Shown here: one piece after another, positions 48,534-61,803 of the stretch
Layout: each line of letters starts with the position of its first letter
How positions within the stretch are numbered: the stretch's first letter is position 1
Source: Auanema rhodensis
Taxonomy: Eukaryota > Nematoda > Chromadorea > Rhabditida > Rhabditidae
Reading direction: 5' to 3'
DNA: 64,000 nt
Assembly (NCBI GenBank): GCA_964057225.1
Contig: OZ059895.1
Location: forward strand, 8,804,001-8,868,000
Made by a program: the position numbers and the translations under genes
The notes under the pieces: model-generated
Told to the model about the DNA's origin: nothing
Databases searched by the model: none
The model's input: the letters and a program-made list of their open reading frames with translations, nothing else

Positions 48534-51500
48534 CAGAATATTGTAATCAACAATGGGAGCGTCGAAGTTGAAACGTTATATACTGTTGATCTTTGGCACA
48601 AAGAAGTAAACTGAAAGAAAATAAGTTTATAAAACAGTAATAAAATTTTCATATTAAGAAAATAGGAGTCGTCAGAATTATAATGCTTTTACTAAGAAGG
48701 ACAAGCCCGCCAGCTGGGACGGCTACCATAAGACACGCCTCTACGGCGGCCTATAGCGGTTGCTGATTGGCTGACCACGCCCAAAATGCACACAGCCACT
48801 ATATGCCGACTACAGCAAACTATTAGAATAATTAAGAGCAAAATGTAAGATTTAGTTGGTGTTAACGAATGAAAGAGAGAGACAAAGAGAGAATTAGATT
48901 CATATACTTGTAGAAAAAGGGATAAGAAAGCAGCTTAGCTAGAAAATTTGAGTTCAAATTATGAATGAAGGCAAATTCAAATCCACTAAGCAAATCTCAT
49001 CCGTAGAAGCATGAGTAAACAAGTATGGTTTAGGAATATTCGGAATATTAGTTAGTTGCTTTTAAGGAAAATCTTGCAGAGAAAGAGGCCGTTGATCTTT
49101 AGCTTAAACGATTTATAAGAAATCTTTGATTTCACGAATTCAAAGAACTACAATATAAGTTGTTTTATAAAAAAAAGGCAACATTCATATAACTTCTTGG
49201 GAAAAATTAAAAAATGATGAATAGGAACAAGTCAAACATCATTGAAGAGCTCGAAAAACCTATCGGTTATTTATGTTCAAAAGTATAAATCGATGAGTTT
49301 TTCACATTGAAACACGCAATGTTGACTGAAGACTGACAGATTTGTAATGTAAGAGCACTCCGATAATTTTTCCTGTTGTTTCGGTGCAAACTTGTTCGAT
49401 AGAGCACAATACAAGATGTTTGTTTTAGGAGCAGAAGCTAGCAATTAAATCCAAATATGGTCACTTAATACCATAAACCATAACTACAATGCGGGCAAAT
49501 GATTAAGACAACATACTGAATACAAGAAGAAAATACAAGATTCTTATGTGTTTATCGAATAATATAGAAGATAAGTAATAGAAATAAAGAAGATATTGAA
49601 ATATATAAGTTATAGAGACACGTTTTCTCTCAAAAGGAAATTGCCATCTAAGGGTCGGTCTAGCAAATAAAAAATAATATGAAATACCCACTTCAACGAT
49701 ATTTAGTTCTTATAATCAATGCGCCTGAGTTATCGACAGTAGCATGGACGAGGTATGGAAGAGAAAGAAGGTCGTCACCAGCATCAACACTACTCTGCAA
49801 TCCTCCCGCCCCTACAAACATGCACATACAGCTGATTCGATTAGTTCTACTGACACGAATTATACTATCATCGGATGAAATCAGAAGACAGAAAAAACGA
49901 TCGAGCATACATTGCTGATTATTCAAACGCATTTGAGAAAAATCTCTGTCAGCAATATGATGCCAAGCAGATTTCGAAGAGAAAAAAAGAAAACAAAATA
50001 GATAACAGGACACATTAACTAGCCAATTGATGCAATATTTTGATCTACCCATGAGTCTGAACATTGAAGGGGGCGGCTGTCCTTGTGCGTAGCTAGTGAA
50101 CCGAAGTAATTCTAGCCAATGACACAAATGTGTTAACATCATCTTCATACCAAATATCTTCTTTCATTATTGGCGATCCTTTGATTAGGTCTTTCTATCT
50201 TTTCTTAATCAGATAGCTCATTAACATTGGTCCTTAACTATCCCTCATATTCATCTCTTTGCCGCTAATATTTCTAATATTTCATGGCAATGGGTTACAA
50301 TTAAATGATTATCACGTTATCTATCATTATATCTGATATTTATATACAATCGTTCAGTTTTTTTGTAATTTTTTATTTTTTTTTAGTTGAACTTCTAACA
50401 AGATTATATCTTTCTTTAACTAAAATTTGTTCTATTTCTATACTATCCTGCTTTTCTTCGCTGTCAATTTCTCTGAGAGACCCTATTGTATTCTCCCATG
50501 CTAAGCTGTCATAATCCGATCAGCCAATTTCACGGCTTACTGTAACGCATTTCTACTGCATACTGTAGGCAAGCGTATAATTTCGATGAAGCGTTAGTTT
50601 TCTCAAAATAATTATACCAAAATAACGACAAAACAATTAATTATTTTATATTATTCATATAAAACTAATGAGTTTGAAACTATCTTATTTGAAAAATCAA
50701 TAATTTTAAACGAAACAGAAGACTTTTTTGTTTATATTTCCTTGAAACTGAAACAAAAGGAGAATTGAATAGATAGAAGCTTAACACAATAATACTTTTC
50801 TATACCAACATAGAAATGAATTGAAAGTTTTTCAATGCACGATAGTTAATCAAGCTAACAAAGTGAAAACTGTCTCGTTGTATTTGAAGTTGTAACAACA
50901 GTGAGTCTCTGCCAGTTATCTAGTTTTGTAATGTGCTCAAAAGATTGTCTACAACGCACATTCTATTTGGCAGAATTTCCTTTCATAAAATAACTTTCTT
51001 TTTTTGAACATAAAGAAAGCGACCACGTACTAACCTTTAGAATCAAATTCTAAGCTCTTGTTTTCTTAATGCTAATGTCAACAGAAGAGGTCGGAAGTGG
51101 CATCGATGGAATCATATATCTGTCAAGACAAGACACCTCATCTTTCTATACATTTCTTCTCTCGATCGCTCTAATATTCTTTGGGAGTTAGTATAGACAC
51201 TCAGTCTTTATATCTACAATCTCATATTTTGAACATTTAATTGCATATTTACAAAGTCTGACAATCTCTAATAAGTTCTTCTGGCAAATATAAACATAAA
51301 CTTTAACCTAGTCATCTCATACTAAGTAGCTTCTACTGATGCTAGTAGCAGTAATACTAATATTACATGTACAAGTAATGTGCAAAAATAATAAAGAAGA
51401 TTTAAAACACATGTGATATGATGAAAGAGAGTTCAAGCAGAGATGTCTCACACGCAACTGCTTTGGAATTATTTGAACATCACTGTTAAGGTTACATACG

Positions 51501-53315
51501 CCGTCGGAAGTTGTCGGTAACAAGAAATATGTTGTGTTTTCTTCATAACACCCCAGGAAGCTCTGAACATCAGACAGAGAAAAGGTGCCAGATCCGGCAC
51601 CTTTTCGGCCTATTTTGATCTTTTCATCGAAGTCAAGCATGATTCTATATACATATATAAAAAATTAGGCTGCTATAAGAATCGGTTAGATTAATATATA
51701 AACTACCAGAACCATTAAGTTATATTCATCTGATCTCCCCAAAATTCCGTTTAAAACGGTTGACTGAGCATAGAAGACAAGAGACGAATATCTTACAAAG
51801 TTTCTCGGGATCGAACAGAAAGATGAATGACAGTGATAAATAATTTCTACCATCTTATGTATACTCCAATGCACAATGATTATAATATTATATAGAAGAA
51901 TTGAGATCGTGAAGTTCTTATAGTCGGTTAAGCCTGCCAAAGTTTACTTAAAGAAAAAGGTTATTGCTCATCTGCGTATCAAGTTTGCAAGAAAAAAACA
52001 TCTCGTTTAATCAGCTGTCAACACCTGGTAGCTTCACACCTACTTAGCTTTCAATATAAGATTCTATTACTCACTTGAATTTATTGGTTTGTTGACTTAA
52101 TTGGTTAAATGAGAGACATACAACCCAATATTGGGATGTAAATGTGGATAAAGAATAAATGTCGCCGATGCTGACGTTTGAAAAGACTTAATTAGCAACC
52201 ATATGAAGGAGATAAACTTAATCCAATCGCTTTCCGTTTTCATATGACTACGCTAGCGACTCTGCACCTTATTTATGGGATTAGTCAATCGTCAGTCCAG
52301 CCTCCCCCCCCTTCTCTCCTTCCAAGACAGCATTCTCGTAACCCTATAAGACAACTTATTTCCATAAAAGGAGAAAGACCCACTAATAAATCCAATATCA
52401 AAGAAATTATTTATATCTTTTTAAGGGTTTACGTCTGTTGAGTAAGAAAAAATAAATATTATTGATTACAACTCACTAATTATTTTTTGTTTTAAACTTC
52501 TTCACACCTTTAACTTTCAAAATTAATGTATGTTAAAACACTAAGCAGATGTTCTATTCTTTCCCAGCTGGATGTTCTTATGACCTCATTGACTAACAAC
52601 ATCTACGTCCAACAACTTCGATTCTAGTTTGAGCACAGAAGCATAATGTTCTTATGAATCTACAAAAGGTTTCAAGTGACTTCTAAACTGTTGTTTGGAT
52701 GAATCATATGCTTGATCACCTATGACTCTTCTCAGTCAGATTGTGTTAATTGCGTAATATCATCTCAAGAGTCTCATCTCATTTATATGGTATTTAAGGT
52801 ATTTGCATTGACGCTATACTCGAGATACAAGGTGTGATGAAGACTATCTGTCTCATTGTTATGTAATAAAATAGGAGAAGAATGGCAGAAATTGGGCTGC
52901 TCCTTGTTTTCTTCTCAAGAGCCTTCTCGTCTGCCCACTGTAAATATGGCCAAGGAAGTGGCAATGACCTTGTTTAATCTACACCTTGTTCTCGACAAGC
53001 TTATTATATTAATGCGAAAGGTGAACACAGATCATCCTACGGTAACCTAATTTGTCCTTAAACAAAGCTTTCACACCAAGCTTACCAGAACAGATTAACT
53101 TAGACAACTTCCAAATATGGAGCGTTCCCACTTCAACTACTAATCCAGTTAGTTATACCAAAACAACTATTGTACACATAATAGATTTTAGATATATTTA
53201 ATTCAAAAGATTGATTGTGTTGAAAAAAAGCTTTATTAGTTAAACCCGTAATTATTATTAAAAATTTCGTCTCATGCAAAATATGACATTTTTATATATT
53301 GAGATGCTTATTAAA
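48534..53315. other. Large intergenic region upstream of goosecoid
   Basis: 4.8 kb with no gene I can support. It holds the GC-rich island at 48695-48830. Several open frames (the longest 151 codons at 49693-50148 on the minus strand and 107 codons at 51317-51640 on the minus strand) have no recognisable domain. It may be cis-regulatory DNA of goosecoid. Confidence 0.45.
48695..48830 (-). promoter_or_regulatory. GC-rich candidate promoter/enhancer of goosecoid
   Basis: This block is conspicuously GC-rich. It includes GATTGGCTG (CCAAT box, NF-Y type, on the minus strand CAGCCAATC), GACCACGCCC (GC/KLF box) and CAGCTG (E-box), 160-300 bp upstream of the gsc ATG. Assignment rests on motif content and position. 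Confidence 0.5.
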
Positions 53316-56300
53316 TTATCTACTACTATCAAATCTATCTCCTTCGAGAGGAGGAGCTGTGCGAACAGCTTGTCGGGGATGAGCAAAAGAATGCATCTGA
53401 TCACGTTCATGATCCAATCTAATATGTGCAACTAAGAGATCTAAATCTAAAAATTTGCGTCTACATATTTTGCAAGTGTAATCAGTAAGTCCTCTGAAAA
53501 ACGTAAAAACTTAAGAGTATTGAAGGCAAAATAAAAATACCTGGGCGGAACGAAAGGCATCGTCTGATTAACTTCCGAAGGTGCTTCTACCGTGGCCAGG
53601 GGATCTATAATCTAAAAATACAAATAAGCAAAGGATTAAGCAGAATTATGCTCGTACTCTAGCTGTTTGAGCGACCTCGTGATCCTCGGAAGCGAAGTGG
53701 CTGTCGCTAATCGCCTGAGTTGGTAAATCAACCTCGCATACATCACACCTGAAACAGCGGGATTAAATAAAGTAAATAATATTGCTATTCAACAAATCAC
53801 CTTCTATAAAAGTCAACAGGCTTAGGAGGTAACAAAGCCACGCATCTATCGTCAAATTGATTATATGGATAAGCGTGAAATGACACTAAATATTAAAAAG
53901 GTTTCTAAAAGTAAAACATCAACTCAATACCAGAACTCTGAGTAGATTTTTGTAGTGTATCCAAAGTATTTTTAGTTTGGATATTCAACAGTTGATTATC
54001 CATTAGTTCAATACGCATACTGTAATTTTGCTCTGCTAAATCTCTCAAATTTGATAATGAAATGGAAGAAGTAGTATCAATCTGAAATATGTAAATATAT
54101 AGTTAAAGAATACAACAAACTAACTCCTTCTCGAATAGCCTGGGGCTCGCGTGAAAATTTGACCACATATTCGGTTAAAGAAATTCGCTTAGCGGTTATA
54201 AAAATAGTGAAATCAACTTCTTCTTCATCACATAAATTCTAAATAAAATTATTTTCAAAACGCTGGAAAATCTGTTCAATACCTCGTGTGGCGCTGGAGT
54301 GAAAGCACTTTCTTTGTTTGAAAGAAGAGTTGCACCTTCAACTCTCGAAAATTGTGCCATAGTATCCAATAAGCTTTTTTGATTGTCCTATAAAATAATA
54401 ATATAGTCACGTTAAATCTTTTTTTTTCATCAATTTACAGCACTTTTTAAAGTTTTCTCTGTTTAAAAAAAAAGAAAATTCATGAAAAAAGGCTTTCAAT
54501 TATAATGAAACTTATGGATATGTAAAAACCCAAAATCAGGACATATCTTAGTCCAAAATGCAGAGCCACATATGCGTTCTACCAGCTAATTAAAAATAAT
54601 ATAGATATATGTATTACCTTAACAACGTTGATAGAGTAGCTTTTAACAGGAAATAAGTTAGCTGATGTTGCAGCAGGCTTATGTTCAATAAGCTGTAATA
54701 ATTTTGATTGAGGATCAACATTTTTAAAAAAAAAACCGTTACTTCAATAGAGGTCTTGTTTAACATTAAATCGGGCTTTGAGTTGTCAATCAAAGAAATA
54801 GGGCGATAATTCTATAAAAATTAAAACCACAATATAAAAAAAGTGTGTTTTTACGGAAGATAAATCATGTGTATTCTTGCTCTTAGGACATTTGGTGGTA
54901 TCATGGTGGTTGGATTCATGTGATTGTCTTGCGGCGCTAGTTCTAAATAGAAAAATAATAAGTAATTAAATAATATAGAATACCTGAAAGTATCCTCACA
55001 GAATCGACATTGTAATGGCTTTTCACCGGAATGTATCCTCAGGTGAAGTGTTAACGCATTTTTAGTATAAAAATTCTATAAACAGCAGTGCTATAAAGAA
55101 GATATTGACTAAAAGATAAAAACCTCTTTGCAAATCGTGCACTGTTCTTCAGGAGCTCCTTTTTCGTGAGTTTTCTTATGTGCTTTCAGAGTACTTTTAA
55201 CACTAAAAGCTCTATCACAAAGATCACATTTGAATGGTCTTTCACCTAAAGAGTATGATATTGAAAATAACTTTTTAAAATATAAAACCTGTATGAATTC
55301 GAAAATGTCTTTCCAAATCAGATCTTTTCGAAAATGAAGAGGTGCATTGGTTGCACATATGCTTTTTCTCCACAGCTGGCTCAACAGTGTGCTTGAGCTC
55401 AGGTAAAAACTCGGAAAATCTTCAAAAACAAATTATTGCTATAAAACCTAGTACTTACGATGTTTCATGAGCATCATCTTGAGAACGAACATATGGATGA
55501 GATTCACGAATATGCTCTGCGGCATTACTAGCGCCAAGTAAACTACATTTACAAAGAGGACAATTCATAACAGTAGAATAATGAAGACTTTCCGAAACCA
55601 TACTAAAAAAAAAGTTGTCAAGCAGTTTTCGATTGCAATTACTTTAGCAAATGTTCTGTCAATTGACCAATACTATTGTAAAGATGGAGACAAACAGGAC
55701 ATCTAGTAGCTCTATCATTCGTAGTTTCTTCAATAACTTCTGAATAATTCATATAAACTTTGCAATTATGAAAGCAGAGGCATACCGCCAGTAGTTTCTT
55801 CATGCAACTCAGGTGTCGACGACGGTGGAGGGAAGGGTGTGCTGTATGTAGCGGCATGGTGGCATGGATCAACCGATTGAGCTCTATTCATGAATAAACC
55901 TTCTGCTAATTCACGTCCGGTGAAGTCAGTAACAGGGTAGGACAAGGCGGAATAGTTTGTTAACATCTGAAGATATTATGAAAAATGAATAGAAAAGTAG
56001 GAAGAAGGAAATTTGTGAGCGTACGCGATCTGTTTCATCAACTCTTGAGTGTACTGCTAAATCCTGCTGATTATGTCGATGATATACTTTAACATGATTT
56101 CCGTATTGAACTCGACCTGCCAGTACCATTGGACAATATTCACAATCAATAGGAAATCGACTATGGATATCCCGATGTATTCTCAATAGTTCTTTAAAAA
56201 AAGGTATGAAGGAAAATCTCAACAAAAAAACCTATGGTTCTGAACGATTTATGGCACCTCCAGCATATGTGTGGTTTTAGACCTTGATGCCAAGCTTTGT

Positions 56301-58720
56301 GTTCTTTATGAGATTTAAATGAATAAAATGAAGCAGAGCATTGCTTACATTCATATGGTCTATAAAAACGTATTCATTGCTTAGCTAAGTCATGAAGAAG
56401 CTTACTTTTTGGATATCATGTTGCTCATAATTCTTTTCGATGAAGAAGATACGCCCGAAAGTTCTATCACACTAATTACTTCATTTTCATTTGAAATGCG
56501 ATTGCATCTATGTTTATCCAATTTATGTATAGTTGAAAAACGCTAAACATTTGGATTATATACAATGCATTGGAAAATACTTACTTGACCGCAATCTCTA
56601 CATTCGTAACTACTTTCATGGGTAAGCATGTGTTTGCGTAAATTAGACTGTGATGATAGCTAAAACATGTTCTCATTATTTAAGAAAGGAAATAGTATAA
56701 TAGTACATGTTTCAAACATATTGTGCACTTTGGATCAGTCAGAACAGGATCATCCACATCTTTGCGAGCATGAAAATCGGAATGTAGTTTGAGCGAAGAT
56801 CGTAATTTAAATCTTAAAAAAAAATTATTTAAAAGAATTACAATAATGATTCTCACCTTTTTGAGCACCGATTGCATTTGAACGGTTTTTCTAACTCGGC
56901 GGTTAAATGAACGCTTTTATGCCGTAATAAGCTAGACTTAGTATGAAACACAAGTGGGCAAACTTCGCAAGACAAAATATTGCTAGCTGAAAGATTAGAA
57001 TAAGCAATGATTTTGATTATGTCATACGTTTGAAACCATGAACTTTAGCAGTATGTCTTCGCAACGTTGCTTGACTTGAAAATTGACAAGGACACAAATT
57101 GCAATCAAATAATACTCTATCACTATCCAACGGATGAATTCTTTTAACATGACGTTCTAAATTGCACGGCTGCAACGAAAATAAGGTAATAATATAAGAA
57201 CTTTAAGCAGTTACTTTTGAAAATGATTGGCCACAGATTTTACAGGTATGAACTTTGGCATTAGATGAATGAGCTTTTTTTTTATGACTTAAAAGACCCG
57301 ATTGATGAGAAAATTTCTTGTCGCAAAGAGGACATGACCAATTAGCACTACCTACAAAGGATTTCTAAAACATTTAGCTAACAGTCAAACCAACTTTCAT
57401 GAACAGCATTATGACGTTTCAATTCCGACGGCCGCCGAAATGACTTTGAACAGATAGGACACATATATACACAATTTTTCTTTTTAGAAACATTTGACCC
57501 GTCAGCCTGCTTTATTTTCGCTGAACGTTTCTTATCAATTTTTCTGTAAAAATTAGAAGTGACTACTAAAATATAAAAATAGCTTACATGTGTAATGAAT
57601 GAACGAGTCGATGCGACTCAACCTTTTCCATTTCTATTAATTTATTGCATTTTGAACAATATCCTACTTCCTTCGAGAACCCCCTTTTTTCCTTTTCCTT
57701 TTCTGAATGTTGTATACGTTTGTGTCGTTGAAGAAGTTCCTATAAAAAAGTAAATAACAAGTTTTAATAAAAATGTAATATTAACTGGAAAATTGAATTC
57801 TTCAGTACAATAATTACATGTAAAGGTATCTGATTTTCCATGAGTTTTAATATGACCTATGTATGAATGATATCGTTGAAAATTCTTTTTTTTTTTTTTT
57901 GGAGCTTCGCAAAAACTACAATACTGTCCAACTGAAAAGTTGTCCTATAACAAAATTAAATAATCCGTTTAAAAATTGAAAAAACTAACAGCTCTAGAGT
58001 GCTCTACAATTTCATGGACTGCCAAATTTTGAGAATAATTAAAGCGATCACCACATATTGCACATCTTCAAAAATTATTAAACAGTAAAAACAAAATAAA
58101 ATGTACTTACATGAATTTTTTCCGCAGAATACAACTTGACTCATCGTGATTGTCTTTTTTAATGTCTACCACTTTATCGCAATCAATACAATGTGCTTTT
58201 GTTATAACTTCCTAAAAAATTTAAACCCTAGTTTGCTCGAATAATATACGACATACATAGTAAACTTGGTTTTCCTCACTACAATTCGGGCCTCCCCTAA
58301 TCCCTGATTGGCCGAAACCATCACCTCCAACGGAAGGAAACGAAAAATTTACCCATTCTAAAGAATTGAAACTTGTCTCCTCGCAAGAAGAATTTGCTAT
58401 ACCTTCATCTTCCCCTTGTTGGTTATCATATGGTATTTCGTCAATTTCGGACCCGTATTCATACTCAGCCTCTTCCTTTAATAACTAATATAATTAGTAC
58501 CCCAATGATTTCACTACCTGATAAACGCTATTCGATTCATAAGGATAATGTATTGCTATAGAGGGTTGCCAATTTGGGTTCTCTTCCTCTACTTGCTCTT
58601 GTAGGACAGCTACAATAATATGTGTTGCAAGTAATCACAATATAACTCACTTTCTGGTTGTAAAGATATCGCAAAACTTTGGGTTGGATAGAATTGAAAG
58701 TCTATGTCCTGTTCGGTCAT
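53316..58720 (-). CDS. Large multi-C2H2 zinc-finger protein
   Basis: Roughly 30 short exons, from the ATG at 58718-58720 (MTEQDIDFQFYPTQSFAISL) to the stop at 53316-53318, give an estimated 1,300-1,500 aa. The N-terminal ~100 residues are acidic and aromatic. C2H2 fingers follow almost to the end; clear examples are FKCDLCDRAFSVKSTLKAHK (about 55160-55240, preceded by the TGERPF-like linker LGERPF), EEQCTICKEVF, and the terminal finger YTCKICRRKFLDLDLLVAHI followed by RLDHERDQ. Several other exons have C-x2-C and H-x3-5-H at similar spacing. Presumably a DNA-binding nuclear factor. I cannot assign an orthologue, and the exon chain was not fully verified. Confidence 0.75.
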
Positions 58721-58820
58721 CACATACTGAAATCTTTATTGTTAAAATCATATTTACAGATAACTCAATCATAAGAATAAATACAATTAAAAAGTACACA
58801 ATAAATTAATAGTAAAAAAG

Positions 58821-59399
58821 CTAAAAAGCATTTTTTAAATTTGATAGTCCAGGAAGATCCGGCAACTTCATATCCTTTAGTTGTTGAGGAAGATTCATAT
58901 TTTTTACAGCAGACACAGCACGTGCAGGAGCTGCTGATATACCAGCTTCTTGTTTTTGAAGTTTCTCTTGTTCTTGTATTCTCATAAGTATTTCATTCAT
59001 ATTAGTTTCTAGTACCATTCCACCCATGACAATTTCACTGAGAATGTGATGAACCTTATCAACGTGAAATATGAGATCCAATTCGCAAACATTTTCAAAA
59101 CAGCGATCCAAAGTTTCTACAAAAACCTGTATGAGATCTAGTATGCCCAATTCGCTTTCAGAAGAATCAACACAAAATATGAAATAAAGTGTAGCATAGT
59201 GTCGATATATGAGTCGATAATCATTTCCATCTATTAGAGTTCCACCCTCAAGAAAGTTACAAACGTTATCATCCCTCTTAGAAACTAATTGAAATGTTTC
59301 ACGAACGATTTGTTGCTGCATTTCTTCTGAATAATGCTGATAAAATTTAAGCAATCTAGGCTTTCCATGATTATTGATAACCAGAATGGCCTTAATCAT
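58821..59399 (-). CDS. AP3S: AP-3 complex subunit sigma
   Basis: A single coding exon encodes 192 aa, the usual AP3S1/2 length. It begins MIKAILVINNHGKPRLLKFY, includes CNFLEGG, YRLIYRHYATLYFIFCVD, GILDLIQVFVETLDRCFENV and LDLIFHVDKVHHILSEIVMG, and ends in an AP3S-type tail (PDLPGLSNLKNAF). The sigma subunit is the small core subunit of the AP-3 adaptor that sorts cargo to lysosomes and lysosome-related organelles. It reads [longin-fold] all along without breaks. An intron acceptor (TATTTTAG) lies 5 nt before the ATG, so a 5' UTR intron or spliced leader is likely. It is divergent from RPL17, whose start is 421 bp away. Confidence 0.97.
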   Translation of the reverse strand: MIKAILVINNHGKPRLLKFYQHYSEEMQQQIVRETFQLVSKRDDNVCNFLEGGTLIDGNDYRLIYRHYATLYFIFCVDSSESELGILDLIQVFVETLDRCFENVCELDLIFHVDKVHHILSEIVMGGMVLETNMNEILMRIQEQEKLQKQEAGISAAPARAVSAVKNMNLPQQLKDMKLPDLPGLSNLKNAF

Positions 59400-59820
59400 A
59401 TTACCTAAAATAATAAAATATAAATTTATCCAATTTATCCGAATCAAACAAAAACAAATAAAAATTATTCAAAAAAGATTAAATATACCGTAAAAACGCC
59501 AATAAAATCGAGTGTGTGAAATATACACAGTCGTTTTCGGGGTAGGCGAGTTTTCCAGTCGGGACGAAACAGAACATCTCCCACATTTTCACGGTAATGT
59601 TAGATTATTTTGGGATCCTCTACTTGTTTGACGTTTAAATAATTTTATGTAACCTTTTTCTAATTTAATTTTACATGATTTTAATGAATTAATGCATTGT
59701 GTGAAAGAATGTGTTACTTATGAGTTACCCAATGAGGTATAATCTTAAATTTGGTTGTTATAGTTGTGTTTTGGTTTTAAGCTTTAACTTTTGAGTCTTT
59801 ACAGGTAACCTTGGGGCAAC
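59400..59820. promoter_or_regulatory. Bidirectional intergenic promoter, AP3S and RPL17
   Basis: 421 bp between divergent start codons, with a GC-richer core at about 59528-59590 (TCGTTTTCGGGGTAGGCG). No specific factor site is claimed. Confidence 0.4.
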
Positions 59821-60469
59821 ATGACTAAGATTCATTACACAAGAAACCCCGAAAATAGCACCAAGTCGTGCAAGGCTCGCGGATCTGATCTCCGTGTTCA
59901 CTTTAAGAATACTCATCAGGCTGCCATGGCCCTCCGCAGCATGCCTTTGAGACGTGCTCAACGTTTCCTCGAGAACGTTAAGGAGAAGAAGGAAGTCGTT
60001 CCTTTCTTCAGATTCAACGGAGGAATTGGACGTAAAGCTCAAGCTAAGAACTGGAACACCACCCAGGGACGTTGGCCAGTTAAGTCTGCCGAGTTCCTTC
60101 TCGACCTCTTGAAGTTAGTTTTTCTTACACTATCTTAAGTTATTTTCATTATTATAGGAATGCTGAAAGCAATGCTGAATACAAGGGTCTTGATGTTGAT
60201 CATCTTGTTATCGATCACATCAACGTCCAAAGGGCTGCTAAGATGCGCAGAAGAACCTACCGCGCTCACGGAAGAATCAACCGTATGATTTTTTTTTAAA
60301 CTCTTTGTGTATTTTGTTAATTTAAGCATACATGTCTTCCCCCTGCCACATCGAGGTTATCCTTTCTGAGAAGGAAGATGTTGTGTCCAAACCAACCGAT
60401 GATGCCCCAAAGGCTAAGAAGGAGTCCAAGAGAAAGCAGAGACGCCAATTGGCTCGTGGAGAGTATTAA
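59821..60469 (+). CDS. RPL17: 60S ribosomal protein L17 (uL22)
   Basis: Three exons (59821-60113, 60158-60282, 60327-60469) give 186 aa, the normal eukaryotic RPL17 length. It starts [20 protein letters not shown] and contains [55 protein letters not shown] and the [15 protein letters not shown] terminus. It lies at the peptide exit tunnel of the large subunit. GC content and codon use are clearly higher than in neighbours (many CTC, AAG, CGT codons), as expected for a highly expressed gene. An AATAAA polyadenylation signal follows at 60484-60489. The next same-strand gene begins about 110 bp downstream, a spacing typical of nematode operons. Confidence 0.98.
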
Positions 60470-60578
60470 GTTGTTTTTGTTGAAATAAACATTTTGTTCA
60501 TAAAATTTCTATGATTTTGACAACTGTTTATGGCATGGTTACTGTTTATCGAACTGAATTATTGAGTATTGGTATTAG

Positions 60579-61398
60579 ATGCATCTTGGAATTGCCTGTC
60601 GATGTGCTAAAAGCTTAACTGTTATTCCTAGTACGCTAAAGTCTTCTTTGAGAAAGTTAGATAAAGCAAATAAGTTGTTTGTTGAGGTAAATCTTTATGA
60701 GCTCCAAATAACAAGTATTTCGATAGGGAAGCGAAAATTCATTGAAAGAGCTTCAACGGTTATCTCATAAAAGAGGTGAAAACGACGAATTGACATCTAG
60801 GGTTGCTGCTTTGTGTGCATACTTGTCTTTGAAACATGTATAGTTGGATTTATTTAGGATGGAATAGTTCTCTAGTTTTTAGAACAATTTCGTCGAAGTT
60901 AATAAGTCATTGAGTAGGGCCTCATGCTCACCTCCTATTATCAAATTATCTCTAAATGTTCTTCTTCTTGTCGAAACAAATGAAATTGATCAAGCTTTAG
61001 ATGTTCTTGAAGATATATTAAACACAGAAAACGAAATTTTTCTGTCAAGCAATGCATCCATTTCAGATGAGGCTGTAGGTTTTTTAAAATATTCAATTTA
61101 ATTATGTGCTGTTTTCTAGTTGGATTGCCTGTATGAAAAAATATCTTCCTCTAGTAATACTTCGCATCAGGTTAGAAATATTAGTCTTAAATATATCATA
61201 TTATGATTGTAGATGAAACGATTCAGAAAACTTCAAAAATTGTTGACAGTATATAAATGTCGCAGTGAGAAATCACTTCGTGAAATTCTTACCTCTCCTT
61301 TAAACACCGATTATTTGACTGATGATCGACACATAAACCCAAACATAGTTTCTGATAAAATTGTGGAGGAAACCCCTTTCTTTTTGAATAAGTCTTGA
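60579..61398 (+). CDS. Unrecognised protein downstream of RPL17
   Basis: Five exons (60579-60686, 60727-60837, 60883-61074, 61120-61170, 61213-61398) join in phase 0 throughout to about 215 aa. The start is uncertain: MHLGIACRCAKS at 60579 is the ATG that reads through, and a start at 60535 (MVTVYRTELL) stops after 27 codons. The sequence is leucine-rich and helical (TLKSSLRKLDKANKLFVE, IDQALDVLEDILN, RFRKLQKLLTVYK), with no signal peptide, transmembrane segment or motif I recognise. The gap of about 110 bp after RPL17 suggests co-transcription with it. Confidence 0.6.
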
Positions 61399-61803
61399 GA
61401 AATATAAATACATTGTTTGATGATGTGATCTCGCTGTACATTTACTCAATTTCGGATAAAATACCTTTAAATTTAAATTTAAATTGGCTCAATGAAAATA
61501 AATATTCAAGAAAAATTGTGAAAAAAAGTTTTTTATTTTTAAATTTTGGGTTCATTCGTACTTGTTTTTTTCCTGTACAACAATAAAATGAATGTGGATT
61601 TCAAAGGATACGTGATGTTTTCTCTCGATTTGCATGTACGCAAAATTTGAATTGATGTAGTTACTTTTACTTTTTGGGATTACTTAATAGTAATGCTTAA
61701 CCTGAACACTCTTTTTTGAGTTTTTACTGTATGCATAATTCAGATATTTTGTATAAGGACACCTGCTTCTAAGTAGTTCCATTTTCTGAATTAACAATAA
61801 TAA

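Noticed and set aside
49693-50148. 151-codon open frame on the minus strand
   Set aside because: Longest unexplained frame in the gene-poor region, but the protein has no recognisable domain, the opposite strand is also open, and no splice-consistent partner exons were found. Probably chance.
51317-51640. 107-codon frame on the minus strand
   Set aside because: No recognisable domain and no neighbouring exons that extend it.
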